A stretch of 64,000 bases of DNA from Acidimicrobiales bacterium (GTDB lineage Bacteria > Actinomycetota > Acidimicrobiia > Acidimicrobiales > SZUA-35), in contig JANQPB010000028.1 of the NCBI GenBank assembly GCA_028285495.1, forward strand, positions 1-64,000, written 5' to 3'. The position numbers and the translations under genes were made by a program. This document shows positions 8,513 to 16,911 of this stretch, one piece after another; the first letter of the stretch is position 1, and each line of letters starts with the position of its first letter. The notes under the pieces are model-generated. The model searched no databases. It was not told where the DNA came from and was given only the letters and a program-made list of their open reading frames with translations.

Positions 8513-9517
8513 TCAGCCGGCGAGGTGGCGATCGACGACGGCGGCGAGCGGCCAGACGTCGGAGGAGTTGTTGGCGAGCAGCGCGTAGCGGAGGCCGGTG
8601 ACCGGGTTGGCCCCCGTTCGCAGCGACACGCCGGCGTCCATGCCCTCCAGCTGGACCGTGGTCCGGTCCGGGCCGATCCAGAAGCCGAGCCCGTAGCGAT
8701 CCGGTGGGTCGTCGCTGACGACGGTGGTCATCCGCTCGACGAGCGGCCGATCGACGATGCGCCCGTCGAACAGCGCATCCCAGAACCGGAGCAGGTCGGG
8801 GCCGGTGGTGTAGGCGCCGCCGTCGCCGGTGCCGATCACCGGGAGGTGGAACACGTTGGTCCGACCGTCACCCAGGTACCCGAGCGCGGTGTCACCCGGC
8901 AGTGAGTCGCTTCGCAGGAAGTCGGTGGCGGTGAGCCCGGCCGGCTCGAAGACCCGGCGACGGACCTCGTCGTGGTACGAGCCATCACCCACCCGCTCGA
9001 TCACCAGGGCGAGGACGACGAAGCCGCCGTTGTTGTAGCGGAACCGGGAGCCCGGCTCCTCCCGCTGCGGATGGCCCCGCAGGACCGGTAGGTAGTCCTC
9101 CGGCCCGGTCAGCCGGTGCACGGGGAGGTCGAGCACGTGGGCGTCGATGTCGTCGAGCTCGTCCTCGTCGAGGTAGTCGCCGATCCCGGACCGGTGGGCC
9201 AGGAGGTGCTCGACGGCGACCGCGGGGTCGATGTCGGGCAGGTCGTCGCCGACGATCGAACGGACCGGTGTCTCGAACGCCAACCGGCCGTCGGCGATCA
9301 GCGAGACGGCGGCCAGGGCGGTGAACCCCTTGGTCACCGAGGCGGTGGCCAGCCGGGTGTCGACCGTCATCGCCAGGCCGTCGGCCCGGTTGGCCAGCCC
9401 GGTCGCCAGCTCCAGCACCGGTCCGTTGCGGTCGCGTAGGAGCACAACGCCGGAGAAGGTGCGGTCGGCCGCCTCGGTCAGCTCACCCGCCAGCCGCTCG
9501 ATCCAGTCGTCGGTCAC
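8513..9517 (-). CDS. Serine hydrolase, beta-lactamase class C/esterase-like
   Basis: 334 residues with the penicillin-binding fold. The nucleophile motif SVTK (Ser60, Lys63) lies in TRLATASVTKGF, and the second motif is YNN (161-163) in FRYNNGGF. A third HxG-like region lies near the C-terminus (LEGMDAG). No signal peptide is visible, so it is probably cytoplasmic, like many EstB-type esterases and D-aminopeptidase-like proteins. The start is GTG at 9517. It is co-oriented with the helicase upstream, with a gap of about 58 bp. Substrate unknown; resistance to beta-lactams should not be inferred. Confidence 0.88.
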   Translation of the reverse strand: MTDDWIERLAGELTEAADRTFSGVVLLRDRNGPVLELATGLANRADGLAMTVDTRLATASVTKGFTALAAVSLIADGRLAFETPVRSIVGDDLPDIDPAVAVEHLLAHRSGIGDYLDEDELDDIDAHVLDLPVHRLTGPEDYLPVLRGHPQREEPGSRFRYNNGGFVVLALVIERVGDGSYHDEVRRRVFEPAGLTATDFLRSDSLPGDTALGYLGDGRTNVFHLPVIGTGDGGAYTTGPDLLRFWDALFDGRIVDRPLVERMTTVVSDDPPDRYGLGFWIGPDRTTVQLEGMDAGVSLRTGANPVTGLRYALLANNSSDVWPLAAVVDRHLAG

Positions 9518-9575
9518 CGGCTCATCGTGCCATGGCCCCGGATCGGACCGGCGGGGATTCTCCCGGGTCCGGTGC

Positions 9576-11654
9576 TCAGCCGGTGGCGACCAGGTCGAGC
9601 AGATCGTCGCCCCAGCGGGCCAGCCGCCCCGGCCGCATGCCGGGCAGGGCGGCCAGCTGGGCCCGGGAGGTCGGTCTGGCCGTGGCGATCACCTGGAGGG
9701 TGCGGTCGTCGCAGATCACGTGGCCCGGCACGCCGGCGGCCCTGGCCCGGGCGGCCCGCCACCGGCGCAGCGCCGCCAGCAGGTCGTCGGGGTCGGGGCC
9801 GATCCCGCCGAGACCGCCGCGGCCGCCGCCGGCGTCCGGCCGGCCCGGCCCGCCGACCTGGTGGCCGGACCCGTTCGCGTCCGGGAGGCGCTCGCGGGTA
9901 CGGGCGATCTGGGCCCGCCAGTCGACCGGGGCCCGCTCGCCGCCACGCAGTGCGTCGATCGCCCGCCCCAGGTCCGCGACGTGGGGGGAGGGATCCCGCC
10001 CGACCGTCTTGACCCCGAACGTGCGCTCGGCCGCCCAGGTCAGGTGGAGCTGCTCGTGGGCCCTGGTCAGCGCCACGTAGAGCAGGCGCCGCTCCTCCCG
10101 TCGTTGCGCCTCGGTCGAGGCGTAGGCGATCGGGACGAACCCGTCCTCGAGGCCGGCGACGTGGACGACCGGCCACTCGAGGCCCTTGGCCCCGTGGAAC
10201 GTGGCCAGCTCGACGGCGTCGACCGAGTCGGCCCCCTCGGTGCCGCCGTGCTGCAGCGTGGTCAGCCAGGCGATCAGGCCGGGACCAGACGGCCGGTCCT
10301 CGGTGGTCACGTAGTCGTGGATCAGCCCGCTGAGGGCGGTGAGGTTGGCCTGCCGCTCGGCCGCAGCGCCGGTGGCCGGCTTGGCCGCCAGCGCAGCCAG
10401 GCGCTCGTCGAGCTCCTCGAGGCACTGGACGAGGTCGATCCCGTCGCGCCCGATGGCCCTCAGCTCACCCTTGACCTCGGGGGAGCCGAGCGGCCCGGGA
10501 CCGGACCGGAGCCGCACCGGGATGCCGAGCGCCGACAGTGCCTCGTCGAACAGGATCAGCTGGGCGTTGGTCCGCACCAGGATCGCCTGGTCGGACCACG
10601 GGCGGTCGGCGGTCTTGATGCGGCGGACGGTCTCGGCCACGGCATCGGCTTCGGCCCGATCGGTCGGGTGGGAGGCCAGCGTCGGCAACGGACCGGGGCC
10701 TCGGTCGGCTCGGAGACGGCCGCCGCCCGGGCCACCGCCGACGGGTGGCAGCGCCGCCGCCGCCAGCTGCAGGATCTGTGGCGTCGACCGGTAGTTGTGA
10801 TCGAGGCGGACCACGGTGGCCCCCCGGTCGGCGGCCAGACCGTCGAGCAGGGCGGGGTCGGACCCGTTCCAGCCGTAGATCGCCTGGTTCGGGTCGCCGA
10901 CGACGAACAGGTCGGTCCGGTCGCCGAGCCACTCGCACAGCAGTGCGTGCTGAAGGGGGTTCACGTCCTGGAACTCGTCGACGTAGAGGTGGCGGTGGCG
11001 CCACCGAACGGCCGCCGCGTAGTCGGGGTCGGCCCGCAGGTCGCGGATCGCCAGCGCGAGCAGGTCGTCGAAGTCGACCAGCCGCTTGCGCCGCTTCTCC
11101 TGTTGGTAGCGGACCATCACCGCAGCCAGCCGGTCGGCCGGCATCGGCGGCACACGACCGGCCGCTCGAGCGGCCCGGCCGTAGTCGTCCGGCTCGATCA
11201 GCCTGGCCCTGGCCCAGTCGATCTCGGCCACCACGTCGGCCGGGTCGGCCCCCCGATCCCCGGACAGCAGCTGGGCGACGAAGCGGATCTTGCGATCGAG
11301 GAGGCGGGGCGGCGTCACCCCCCGCTCGGACCAACGCTGGCGGAGCTGGGCCAGGGCCGTCGAGTGGAACGTGCCTGCCGGGACCCGCTGGCGCAGGCCG
11401 AGCGCCCGCTGCCGCTCCCGCAGCTCGGCCGCCGCCTTGCGGGTGAACGTCAGGGTCAGCACCCGGTCTGGGTCGGTCTCGCCCCGGAGCACCCGCCAGG
11501 CGATCCGTCTGGTCAGGACCCGGGTCTTCCCCGAGCCGGCGCCGGCCAGGACCACCACGGGGCCACCGTCGGCGGTGACCGCATCGACCTGCGGTCGGTC
11601 GAGGCCGTCGAGGAGGCGGTCGGCCGCTTCGGCCGAGGGGCGCAGGCTCGTCAT
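9576..11654 (-). CDS. uvrD2: UvrD/PcrA-family DNA helicase with C-terminal HRDC domain (UvrD2-like)
   Basis: 692 residues, close to the ~700 of mycobacterial UvrD2. Walker A is GAGSGKT (38-44), Walker B is VDEFQDVNPLQ, motif III is VVGDPNQAIYGWNGSDP, and motif VI is LLYVALTRAHEQLHL. It ends in an HRDC-like domain (WRAARARAAGVPGHVICDD then LAALPGMRPGRLARWG). UvrD2 of mycobacteria has a four-cysteine zinc motif joining helicase and HRDC; this region here (ERTFGVKTVGRDPSPH) has no Cys. ATG at 11654 is chosen because it fits the family N-terminus and lies eight bases after a minus-strand TAGGTT box. The frame stays open upstream, but that part overlaps the next gene. Confidence 0.88.
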   Translation of the reverse strand: MTSLRPSAEAADRLLDGLDRPQVDAVTADGGPVVVLAGAGSGKTRVLTRRIAWRVLRGETDPDRVLTLTFTRKAAAELRERQRALGLRQRVPAGTFHSTALAQLRQRWSERGVTPPRLLDRKIRFVAQLLSGDRGADPADVVAEIDWARARLIEPDDYGRAARAAGRVPPMPADRLAAVMVRYQQEKRRKRLVDFDDLLALAIRDLRADPDYAAAVRWRHRHLYVDEFQDVNPLQHALLCEWLGDRTDLFVVGDPNQAIYGWNGSDPALLDGLAADRGATVVRLDHNYRSTPQILQLAAAALPPVGGGPGGGRLRADRGPGPLPTLASHPTDRAEADAVAETVRRIKTADRPWSDQAILVRTNAQLILFDEALSALGIPVRLRSGPGPLGSPEVKGELRAIGRDGIDLVQCLEELDERLAALAAKPATGAAAERQANLTALSGLIHDYVTTEDRPSGPGLIAWLTTLQHGGTEGADSVDAVELATFHGAKGLEWPVVHVAGLEDGFVPIAYASTEAQRREERRLLYVALTRAHEQLHLTWAAERTFGVKTVGRDPSPHVADLGRAIDALRGGERAPVDWRAQIARTRERLPDANGSGHQVGGPGRPDAGGGRGGLGGIGPDPDDLLAALRRWRAARARAAGVPGHVICDDRTLQVIATARPTSRAQLAALPGMRPGRLARWGDDLLDLVATG

Positions 11655-11662
11655 CCCCGTCG

Positions 11663-11668
11663 AACCTA
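11663..11668 (-). promoter_or_regulatory. -10 box (TAGGTT) of the uvrD2-like gene
   Basis: TAGGTT on the minus strand ends eight bases before the ATG at 11654, the spacing seen at many genes in this window. This points to a leaderless transcript. Confidence 0.5.
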
Positions 11669-11771
11669 GCGCAGGGGTGTGTCGCCGAGCGGCGGTCGCC
11701 GGTGTGCGCCCAGGTTGTCCCTCGACGGGGGCGGCGATCCCGCACGGCATGAACGGTCGCGGTCGGGCCAG

Positions 11772-11777
11772 TACGAT
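11772..11777 (+). promoter_or_regulatory. -10 box (TACGAT) of the PH/SHOCT gene
   Basis: TACGAT ends six bases before the ATG at 11784, so the transcript should begin at the start codon. Confidence 0.5.
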
Positions 11778-11783
11778 CCCGGC

Positions 11784-12416
11784 ATGGGGTTCTCCGAGGA
11801 CCAGCTCTACTCGTCCGAGAAGGTGGTGCTCGACCTGCGCCCCCACTGGTGGTTCTTCGCCGGTCAGGCGGCCACGCTCGCCGGCGCCGTCGTGCTCGGT
11901 CTGATCGCATTGATCGTGATCGATGAGCCGGTGGTCAACATCCTGGCCGCCGGGCTGCTCGTCGTCGTGCTGATCTGGTTCATCGCCCGCTACGTCGTGT
12001 GGGCCACCACCAGCTTCGTCGTCACCACCGACCGGTTGATCAGCCGCAACGGCGTGTTCAGCCGGCAGGGCACCGAGATCCCGCTCGAGCGGGTCAACAC
12101 CGTGTTCTTCAGCCAGAGCCTGTTCGAGCGCCTGATCGGCTCGGGCGACCTCGAGATCGAGTCGGCCGGCGAGCAGGGCAGCCAGCGGTTCTCCGACATC
12201 CGCAAGCCGCTCAACGTACAGAACGAGATCTATCGCCAGATGGAGCACAACGAGAACCGCAAGTTCGACCGGGTCGGCCGCAACCTCGCCGGCTCCGGCG
12301 GCGGTGGCGTGTCGATCCCCGACCAGATCGAGAAGCTCGATCAGCTGCGCCAGAAGGGCATCATCAGCGAGGACGAGTTCGAGGAGAAGAAGCGGGAGCT
12401 CCTCGACCGCATGTAG
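11784..12416 (+). CDS. PH-domain (YdbS-type) membrane protein with C-terminal SHOCT motif
   Basis: 210 residues. Two adjoining membrane helices at about 24-44 and 48-68 (hydrophobic run LIALIVIDEPVVNILAAG and following) precede a bacterial PH-like domain of the YdbS/YdbT type (TTDRLISRNGVFSR, then EIPLERVNTVFFSQSLFERLIGSGDLEIES). The end (IPDQIEKLDQLRQKGIISEDEFEEKKRELL) is a SHOCT motif, thought to mediate oligomerisation. The role is unknown; related proteins are tied to envelope stress or lipid interaction. ATG at 11784 is leaderless by position. It is divergent from uvrD2 and followed 43 bp later by the malic enzyme. Confidence 0.85.
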   Translation: MGFSEDQLYSSEKVVLDLRPHWWFFAGQAATLAGAVVLGLIALIVIDEPVVNILAAGLLVVVLIWFIARYVVWATTSFVVTTDRLISRNGVFSRQGTEIPLERVNTVFFSQSLFERLIGSGDLEIESAGEQGSQRFSDIRKPLNVQNEIYRQMEHNENRKFDRVGRNLAGSGGGGVSIPDQIEKLDQLRQKGIISEDEFEEKKRELLDRM

Positions 12417-12447
12417 CGGCCTCGGTGTCGCCGCCGCTCGAAGCTCT

Positions 12448-12453
12448 TAGCCT
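12448..12453 (+). promoter_or_regulatory. -10 box (TAGCCT) of the malic enzyme gene
   Basis: TAGCCT ends six bases before the ATG at 12460. It gives the gene its own promoter although it lies only 43 bp behind the PH/SHOCT gene. Confidence 0.5.
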
Positions 12454-12459
12454 CGGTCC

Positions 12460-13863
12460 ATGGCCACGCCAACCGAAGCCCAGTACTCGCTGAACCTCCA
12501 GGTGAGGCTCGACAACGTGCCCGGGGTGCTCGGTCGCCTCGCCACCGCCATCGGCGACGCCGGCGGCAACATCTTCGCCATCGAGGGCTTCGTGGCCAAG
12601 GGGCCGATCCTCGAGCGGGAGATCGTGGTCAACTGCTCGTCGACCGAGCACCAGGACGAGATCCTGGCCGTTGCCCGCGGGGTCGACGGGGTGACCGTGC
12701 TCGATCACTACGACCGGACGTTCCGGATGCACGAGGGGGGCAAGATCGAGGTGCTGTCGCTGTTCCCGGTCGGCGACCGTGACGACCTGTCGATGGCCTA
12801 CACCCCCGGCGTCGCCCGGGTCTGCAAGGCCATCAACGCAGACGAGCGCCTGGCCGACACCCACACCATCCGCAAGAACACGGTGGCCATCGTGTCGGAT
12901 GGAACGGCCGTGCTCGGCCTCGGCGACATCGGCCCGAAGGCGGCCATGCCGGTGATGGAGGGCAAGGCGCTGCTGTTCAAGGAGTTCGGCGAGGTCGACG
13001 CCTTCCCGATCTGCCTCGACGTCGACAGCCCCGAGGAGCTGATCGAGACCGTCGTCCGCCTCGCCCCGACGTTCGGCGGCATCAACCTGGAGGACATCGC
13101 CGCCCCCGGCGCGTTCGAGGTCGAGGCCGTGCTCAAGGACCGCCTCGACATCCCCGTGTTCCACGACGACCAGCACGGCACCGCCGTCGTCGCCCTGGCG
13201 GGGCTCCAGAACGCGCTCGAGCTGGTCGGCAAGAAGATGGAGGACGTGACCGTGGTGGTCACCGGGCTCGGCGCAGCCGGCATCGCCGTCGGCAAGATCC
13301 TGCTCGGGGCCGGCGCCGGCTGCATCATCGGCCTCGACCGGGCCGGTTGTGTCTACCGGGGTCGGGACAACCTCAACGACGCCAAGCGGTGGTTCGCCGA
13401 GAACACCAACCAGGACCTCGTGAAGGGCTCGGTGTCCGACGCCATCACGGGAGCCGACGTCTTCCTCGGCCTCAGCGGGCCCGGCCTGCTCAGCGTCGAC
13501 GACGTCCGCTCGATGGCCGCCGACCCGATCGTGTTCGCCATGGCCAATCCCGATCCCGAGATCCTGCCCGAGCAGGTCGAGGGTCTGGTTGCGGTCATGG
13601 CGACCGGCCGCAGCGACTACCCGAACCAGATCAACAACGTCCTGGCCTTCCCCGGGATCTTCCGTGGCGCCCTCGACGCCAAGGCGAGCGACATCACCGA
13701 GCACATGAAGCTGGCGGCGGCCAGGGCGATCGCCGAGTCGGTGCCCGCCGATCAGCTGGCCCCGGACTTCATCGTCCCGTCGGTGTTCGACAAGGCGGTC
13801 TCCAGGCGGGTGGCCGACGCCGTCCGCCAGGCCGCGATCGACGACGGGGTGTCACGGGGCTGA
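12460..13863 (+). CDS. Malic enzyme with N-terminal ACT domain
   Basis: 467 residues. It oxidatively decarboxylates malate to pyruvate. Residues 1-85 are an ACT domain (YSLNLQVRLDNVPGVLGRLATAIGD), a ligand-sensing fold often seen in allosteric malic enzymes of this group. The catalytic domain has MAYTPGVARVC, the conserved Lys region (TIRKNTVAIVSDGTAVLGLGDIGPKA), metal ligands in INLEDIAAP and FHDDQHGTA, and a Rossmann motif VTGLGAAGIAVG (NAD or NADP not decided). The C-terminus FPGIFRGALD...AAARAIAE is canonical. It is the short bacterial form without a phosphotransacetylase domain. Start supported by the TAGCCT box. Confidence 0.95.
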   Translation: MATPTEAQYSLNLQVRLDNVPGVLGRLATAIGDAGGNIFAIEGFVAKGPILEREIVVNCSSTEHQDEILAVARGVDGVTVLDHYDRTFRMHEGGKIEVLSLFPVGDRDDLSMAYTPGVARVCKAINADERLADTHTIRKNTVAIVSDGTAVLGLGDIGPKAAMPVMEGKALLFKEFGEVDAFPICLDVDSPEELIETVVRLAPTFGGINLEDIAAPGAFEVEAVLKDRLDIPVFHDDQHGTAVVALAGLQNALELVGKKMEDVTVVVTGLGAAGIAVGKILLGAGAGCIIGLDRAGCVYRGRDNLNDAKRWFAENTNQDLVKGSVSDAITGADVFLGLSGPGLLSVDDVRSMAADPIVFAMANPDPEILPEQVEGLVAVMATGRSDYPNQINNVLAFPGIFRGALDAKASDITEHMKLAAARAIAESVPADQLAPDFIVPSVFDKAVSRRVADAVRQAAIDDGVSRG

Positions 13864-13990
13864 AGGCGGCCTGAACGGCGGACGGGGCCCTGATGGCGGC
13901 TTGGGTGATCTTGTCGACAGGTCCACATCTCGGTCGCCGAACCGCCTAGCCTGTCGGCGTTCGGTAGCGCGAGTACAAGGAGCGACCAAG

Positions 13991-15802
13991 ATGGGCAAGC
14001 GTAGGAGCCGGCGGACGGCGGTCGCCGTCCTGGCGGCGGTGGTGGCCATGCTGACCACGGTGGTGGCCACGAGCGGCGCCTCGGCCGCCGGCGACGGCGA
14101 GCCGAAGTTCACGCTGACCGTCCTCCACAACAACGACGGTGAGTCGTCGCTGCTGCCGCTGGAGATCGAGGGCGTGTCGTACGGTGGCGTCGCTCGCTTC
14201 CAGGGCAAGGTCGACCAGCTGCGCGGCTTCGCCAAGCGCCCGAGCTTCGACGAGGGCGAGGCCCCGCAGCGGGGTTCGGTGCTGCTCAACTCCGGCGACA
14301 ACTTCCTGGCCGGCACCTCGTTCGAGGCATCCCGTCAGGGTCGGGAGTTCTACGACGCCAGGGCGGTTCGCCTCCTCGGCTACGACGCCCTGGCCATCGG
14401 CAACCACGAGTTCGACTTCGGTCCCGACACGTTCGCCCGGTTCGTCCGTCAGGTGGCCCCCATCCCCCTCGTCTCGGCCAACCTCGACTACTCGGGTGAG
14501 CCGGCCCTGGCCCGCCTGGCCGGTCGCCGGCTCGTCGCCAGCGACGTGATCAGGGAGAACGGTCGCCGCATCGGCGTCGTCGGCCTCACCACCCCGTCGC
14601 TGCCGACGATCTCGTCGCCCGGCGGCGTCGAGGTCCTGACCGACCTCGCCGGCCTGGCCCAGGCCGAGGTCGACGACCTCCAGAGCCGCGGCGTCGACAT
14701 CATCATCCTGATGTCGCACCTGCAGGGCCTCGACAGCGAGCTGGCGCTCGTGGCCGAGCTGAGCGGCGTCGACATCGTGATCGGCGGCGGCGGCGACGAG
14801 ATCCTGGCCGACGACGGCGACGAGCTGTTCCCCGGCCATGGCGACAACATCTTCGGCACCTACCCGCAGGTGGCCACCGACGCCGACGGCAACAACGTTC
14901 CCGTCGTCACCACACCGGGCAACTTCCGCTACGTCGGCGCCCTCGAGGTCACGTTCGACCGCAAGGGCAACGTGCTGTTCTGGGACGAGGAGGACTCCGG
15001 CATCAAGCTGGTGACCGATTCCGGCCCCGAGGCCGTCGAGGCCAACCGGCGCCAGGCCAACCTGGTCGAGAAGCCGGTTGCGGCCTTCGAGGCCGGCCTG
15101 GCCGCCACGATCATCGGCAGCTCCGACGTCATCCTCGACTGCGAGCGGGTCGAGGTCCGCGGGGTCGAGAGCAACTGCGCCAACCTGGTCGCCGACGCCC
15201 ACCTGGCCACCGGTCAGGCCCAGGCTGTGGCGTTCGGCCTCGACGTCCCGCAGATGGCGATCATGAACGGCGGTGGCGTCCGGGGCGAGATCGACCAGCC
15301 CGCTGGCCCGATCTCGGTGGCCGACACCTTCCGGATCCAGCCGTTCGGCAACTTCGTCGGCGTCGCCAACGACGTGCCGGCCGAGACGGTCCGCCAGATC
15401 ATCGAGGAGGGGGCCATCCGGCTCCCGGCCCCCGGTGACGGCGGCTTCGCCCAGCTGGCCGGCGCCTCGGTCGTCATCGACCCGAGCTTCCCGGCCCGTG
15501 ATGCCGACCAGACCACCGGCGAGCAGTTCTCGCCGGGCGAGCGGGTGCGCGAGCTGGTGCTCGACGACGGCACGGTCCTGGTGACCGGCGGCGTGACCCA
15601 GGACGTCACGGTCGACATCGCCGGTCTGAGCTTCTCGCTCGCTGGCGGCGACGCCTACCCGGCGGTTCCGTTCGCGACGGTCGGCATCTCCGACCAGCAG
15701 TCGCTGCAGACGTTCATCGAGGACGACCTCGGTGGCAACGTGACCGCGGCCGACTACCCCCGTGGTGGCGAGGGCCGCGTGACGATCGTCGGCATCGACT
15801 AG
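13991..15802 (+). CDS. Secreted 5'-nucleotidase/2',3'-cyclic phosphodiesterase family protein (UshA-like)
   Basis: 603 residues. A twin-basic start (MGKRRSRR) and a hydrophobic run to about residue 31 ending in ASAA form a signal peptide. The N-terminal metallophosphatase domain has VLHNNDGES, LNSGDNFLAGT, AIGNHEFDFG and ILMSHLQGLD, the usual two-metal site. The C-terminal 5'-nucleotidase domain has NGGGVRGEIDQPAGPISVADTF, the substrate loop. It should release phosphate from extracellular nucleotides. ATG at 13991 has AAGGAGCGACC upstream and a TAGCCT box at 13947-13952, so this gene, unlike many neighbours, has a leader of about 38 nt. No sortase signal or C-terminal anchor was seen. A GC-rich hairpin follows. 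Confidence 0.93.
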   Translation: MGKRRSRRTAVAVLAAVVAMLTTVVATSGASAAGDGEPKFTLTVLHNNDGESSLLPLEIEGVSYGGVARFQGKVDQLRGFAKRPSFDEGEAPQRGSVLLNSGDNFLAGTSFEASRQGREFYDARAVRLLGYDALAIGNHEFDFGPDTFARFVRQVAPIPLVSANLDYSGEPALARLAGRRLVASDVIRENGRRIGVVGLTTPSLPTISSPGGVEVLTDLAGLAQAEVDDLQSRGVDIIILMSHLQGLDSELALVAELSGVDIVIGGGGDEILADDGDELFPGHGDNIFGTYPQVATDADGNNVPVVTTPGNFRYVGALEVTFDRKGNVLFWDEEDSGIKLVTDSGPEAVEANRRQANLVEKPVAAFEAGLAATIIGSSDVILDCERVEVRGVESNCANLVADAHLATGQAQAVAFGLDVPQMAIMNGGGVRGEIDQPAGPISVADTFRIQPFGNFVGVANDVPAETVRQIIEEGAIRLPAPGDGGFAQLAGASVVIDPSFPARDADQTTGEQFSPGERVRELVLDDGTVLVTGGVTQDVTVDIAGLSFSLAGGDAYPAVPFATVGISDQQSLQTFIEDDLGGNVTAADYPRGGEGRVTIVGID

Positions 15803-15819
15803 CTCGACGACTCTCGATC

Positions 15820-15845
15820 GAGGCCGGGCCCGAGGGCCCGGCCTC
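15820..15845 (+). terminator. Strong GC hairpin after the 5'-nucleotidase gene
   Basis: An 11-bp perfect inverted repeat (GAGGCCGGGCC ... GGCCCGGCCTC) with a 4-nt loop starts 18 bp after the stop. There is no T run after it, so it is the I-shaped type common in high-GC actinobacteria. It also faces the convergent CitE-like operon and could work both ways. Confidence 0.65.
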
Positions 15846-15967
15846 GTCGCGTCACCGGTTCCTCGGCGGGCGGCGCTGCGGTGGTCGCCGCGACCGCCTC
15901 GCCGGGGCGGAGCCCGATCGGCCCGTCCGGTCGCCCGACCCGGGTCGCCTGCGTCGATCGTCTCGGT

Positions 15968-16900
15968 TCAGCCCTCGGCCATGGCGGCGATGGCCTCGGC
16001 GGTGGCCAGCGTTCGGCGGGCGTTGTCGACGTGGAGGTTCTCGATCATCCGACCGTCGACGGTGACGACGCCCCGGCCGTCGGCCTCGGCCTCGGCGAAG
16101 GCGGCGATGATCCGCTCGGCGTCGGCGATCGCCTCGGCGTCGGGGGCCCAGACATCGTTGGCGATCTCGACCTGACCCGGGTGGATCAGGGTCTTGCCGT
16201 CGAAGCCCATCGCCGCCCCCGTTGCGCACTCCGCCCGGAACCCGTCGAGGTCCCGCACGTCGTTGTAGACCCCGTCGAGGATCGTCACCCCGGCCTCCCT
16301 CGCCGCCAGCAGCGCCGTCGCCAGGTGGGGGAGCAGGGGGCCCCGGTCGTCGCCCGGCTCGGCCCGCAGCTCCTTGGCCAGGTCGTTCGTCCCCATCACC
16401 AGAACCGAGACCCGGGGGTGGGCGGCCAGGGCCCTGGCGTCGAAGATGGCGGTCGGCGTCTCGACCATGGCCCAGATCGTCATCGCCGCCGGCGCCTCGG
16501 CGGCGTCGAGGGCAGCCGACACCTCGTCGAGACGGGCGACCGAGTCGACCTTGGGGATGACCACGGCGGCGGCCCCGCTCGTTGCCGCGGCGGCCACGTC
16601 GTCGGCCCCCCACGGCGTGTCGAGCCCGTTGGCCCGGATCGTGATCTCCCGCCGGCCGTAGGCGCCGGACGAGGCGGCGGCGACGGCCTGGGCCCTGGCG
16701 GTCTCCTTGGCGTCGGGGGCGACGGCGTCCTCGAGGTCGAAGATCAGGGCGTCGGCCGGGATGGTCTTGGCCTTCTCCAGCGCCCGCTCGTTTGCCGCCG
16801 GCATGTACAGCACGCTGCGTCTCGGTCGCAGCTCCTCACTGCTCGGCCTGGGGCGCAGCTCGTCGCTGCGCCGATCCGCGGGACCGGAACCGTCACTCAT
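15968..16900 (-). CDS. HpcH/HpaI aldolase, CitE-like CoA-ester lyase
   Basis: 310 residues of the citrate lyase beta/malyl-CoA lyase superfamily. Markers are RRSVLYMPAANERALEKA (N-terminal strand), ALIFDLEDAVAPDAK (metal and CoA region), ITIRANGLDTPWG, VVIPKVDSV, the Glu of MVETPTAIF, MGTNDLAKELRA and DGKTLIHPGQV. These proteins cleave or condense CoA esters such as malyl- or citramalyl-CoA; the exact reaction cannot be read. ATG at 16900 has GAGGAG upstream and lies 11 bp after the stop of the next gene, so the two form an operon. The N-terminus has a 17-residue repeat-like basic stretch (DELRPRPSSEELRPRR). Confidence 0.88.
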   Translation of the reverse strand: MSDGSGPADRRSDELRPRPSSEELRPRRSVLYMPAANERALEKAKTIPADALIFDLEDAVAPDAKETARAQAVAAASSGAYGRREITIRANGLDTPWGADDVAAAATSGAAAVVIPKVDSVARLDEVSAALDAAEAPAAMTIWAMVETPTAIFDARALAAHPRVSVLVMGTNDLAKELRAEPGDDRGPLLPHLATALLAAREAGVTILDGVYNDVRDLDGFRAECATGAAMGFDGKTLIHPGQVEIANDVWAPDAEAIADAERIIAAFAEAEADGRGVVTVDGRMIENLHVDNARRTLATAEAIAAMAEG

Positions 16901-16911
16901 CGCGCTCCTCC

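Noticed and set aside
8513..9517. Beta-lactamase resistance gene
   Set aside because: SxxK and YxN are shared by esterases and peptidases; there is no signal peptide, so a periplasmic or secreted beta-lactamase is unlikely.
12364..13704. A minus-strand open frame of about 446 codons across the malic enzyme
   Set aside because: The plus-strand gene has full family motifs; the opposite frame is His/Gly/Val/Asp repeat-like and without motifs.
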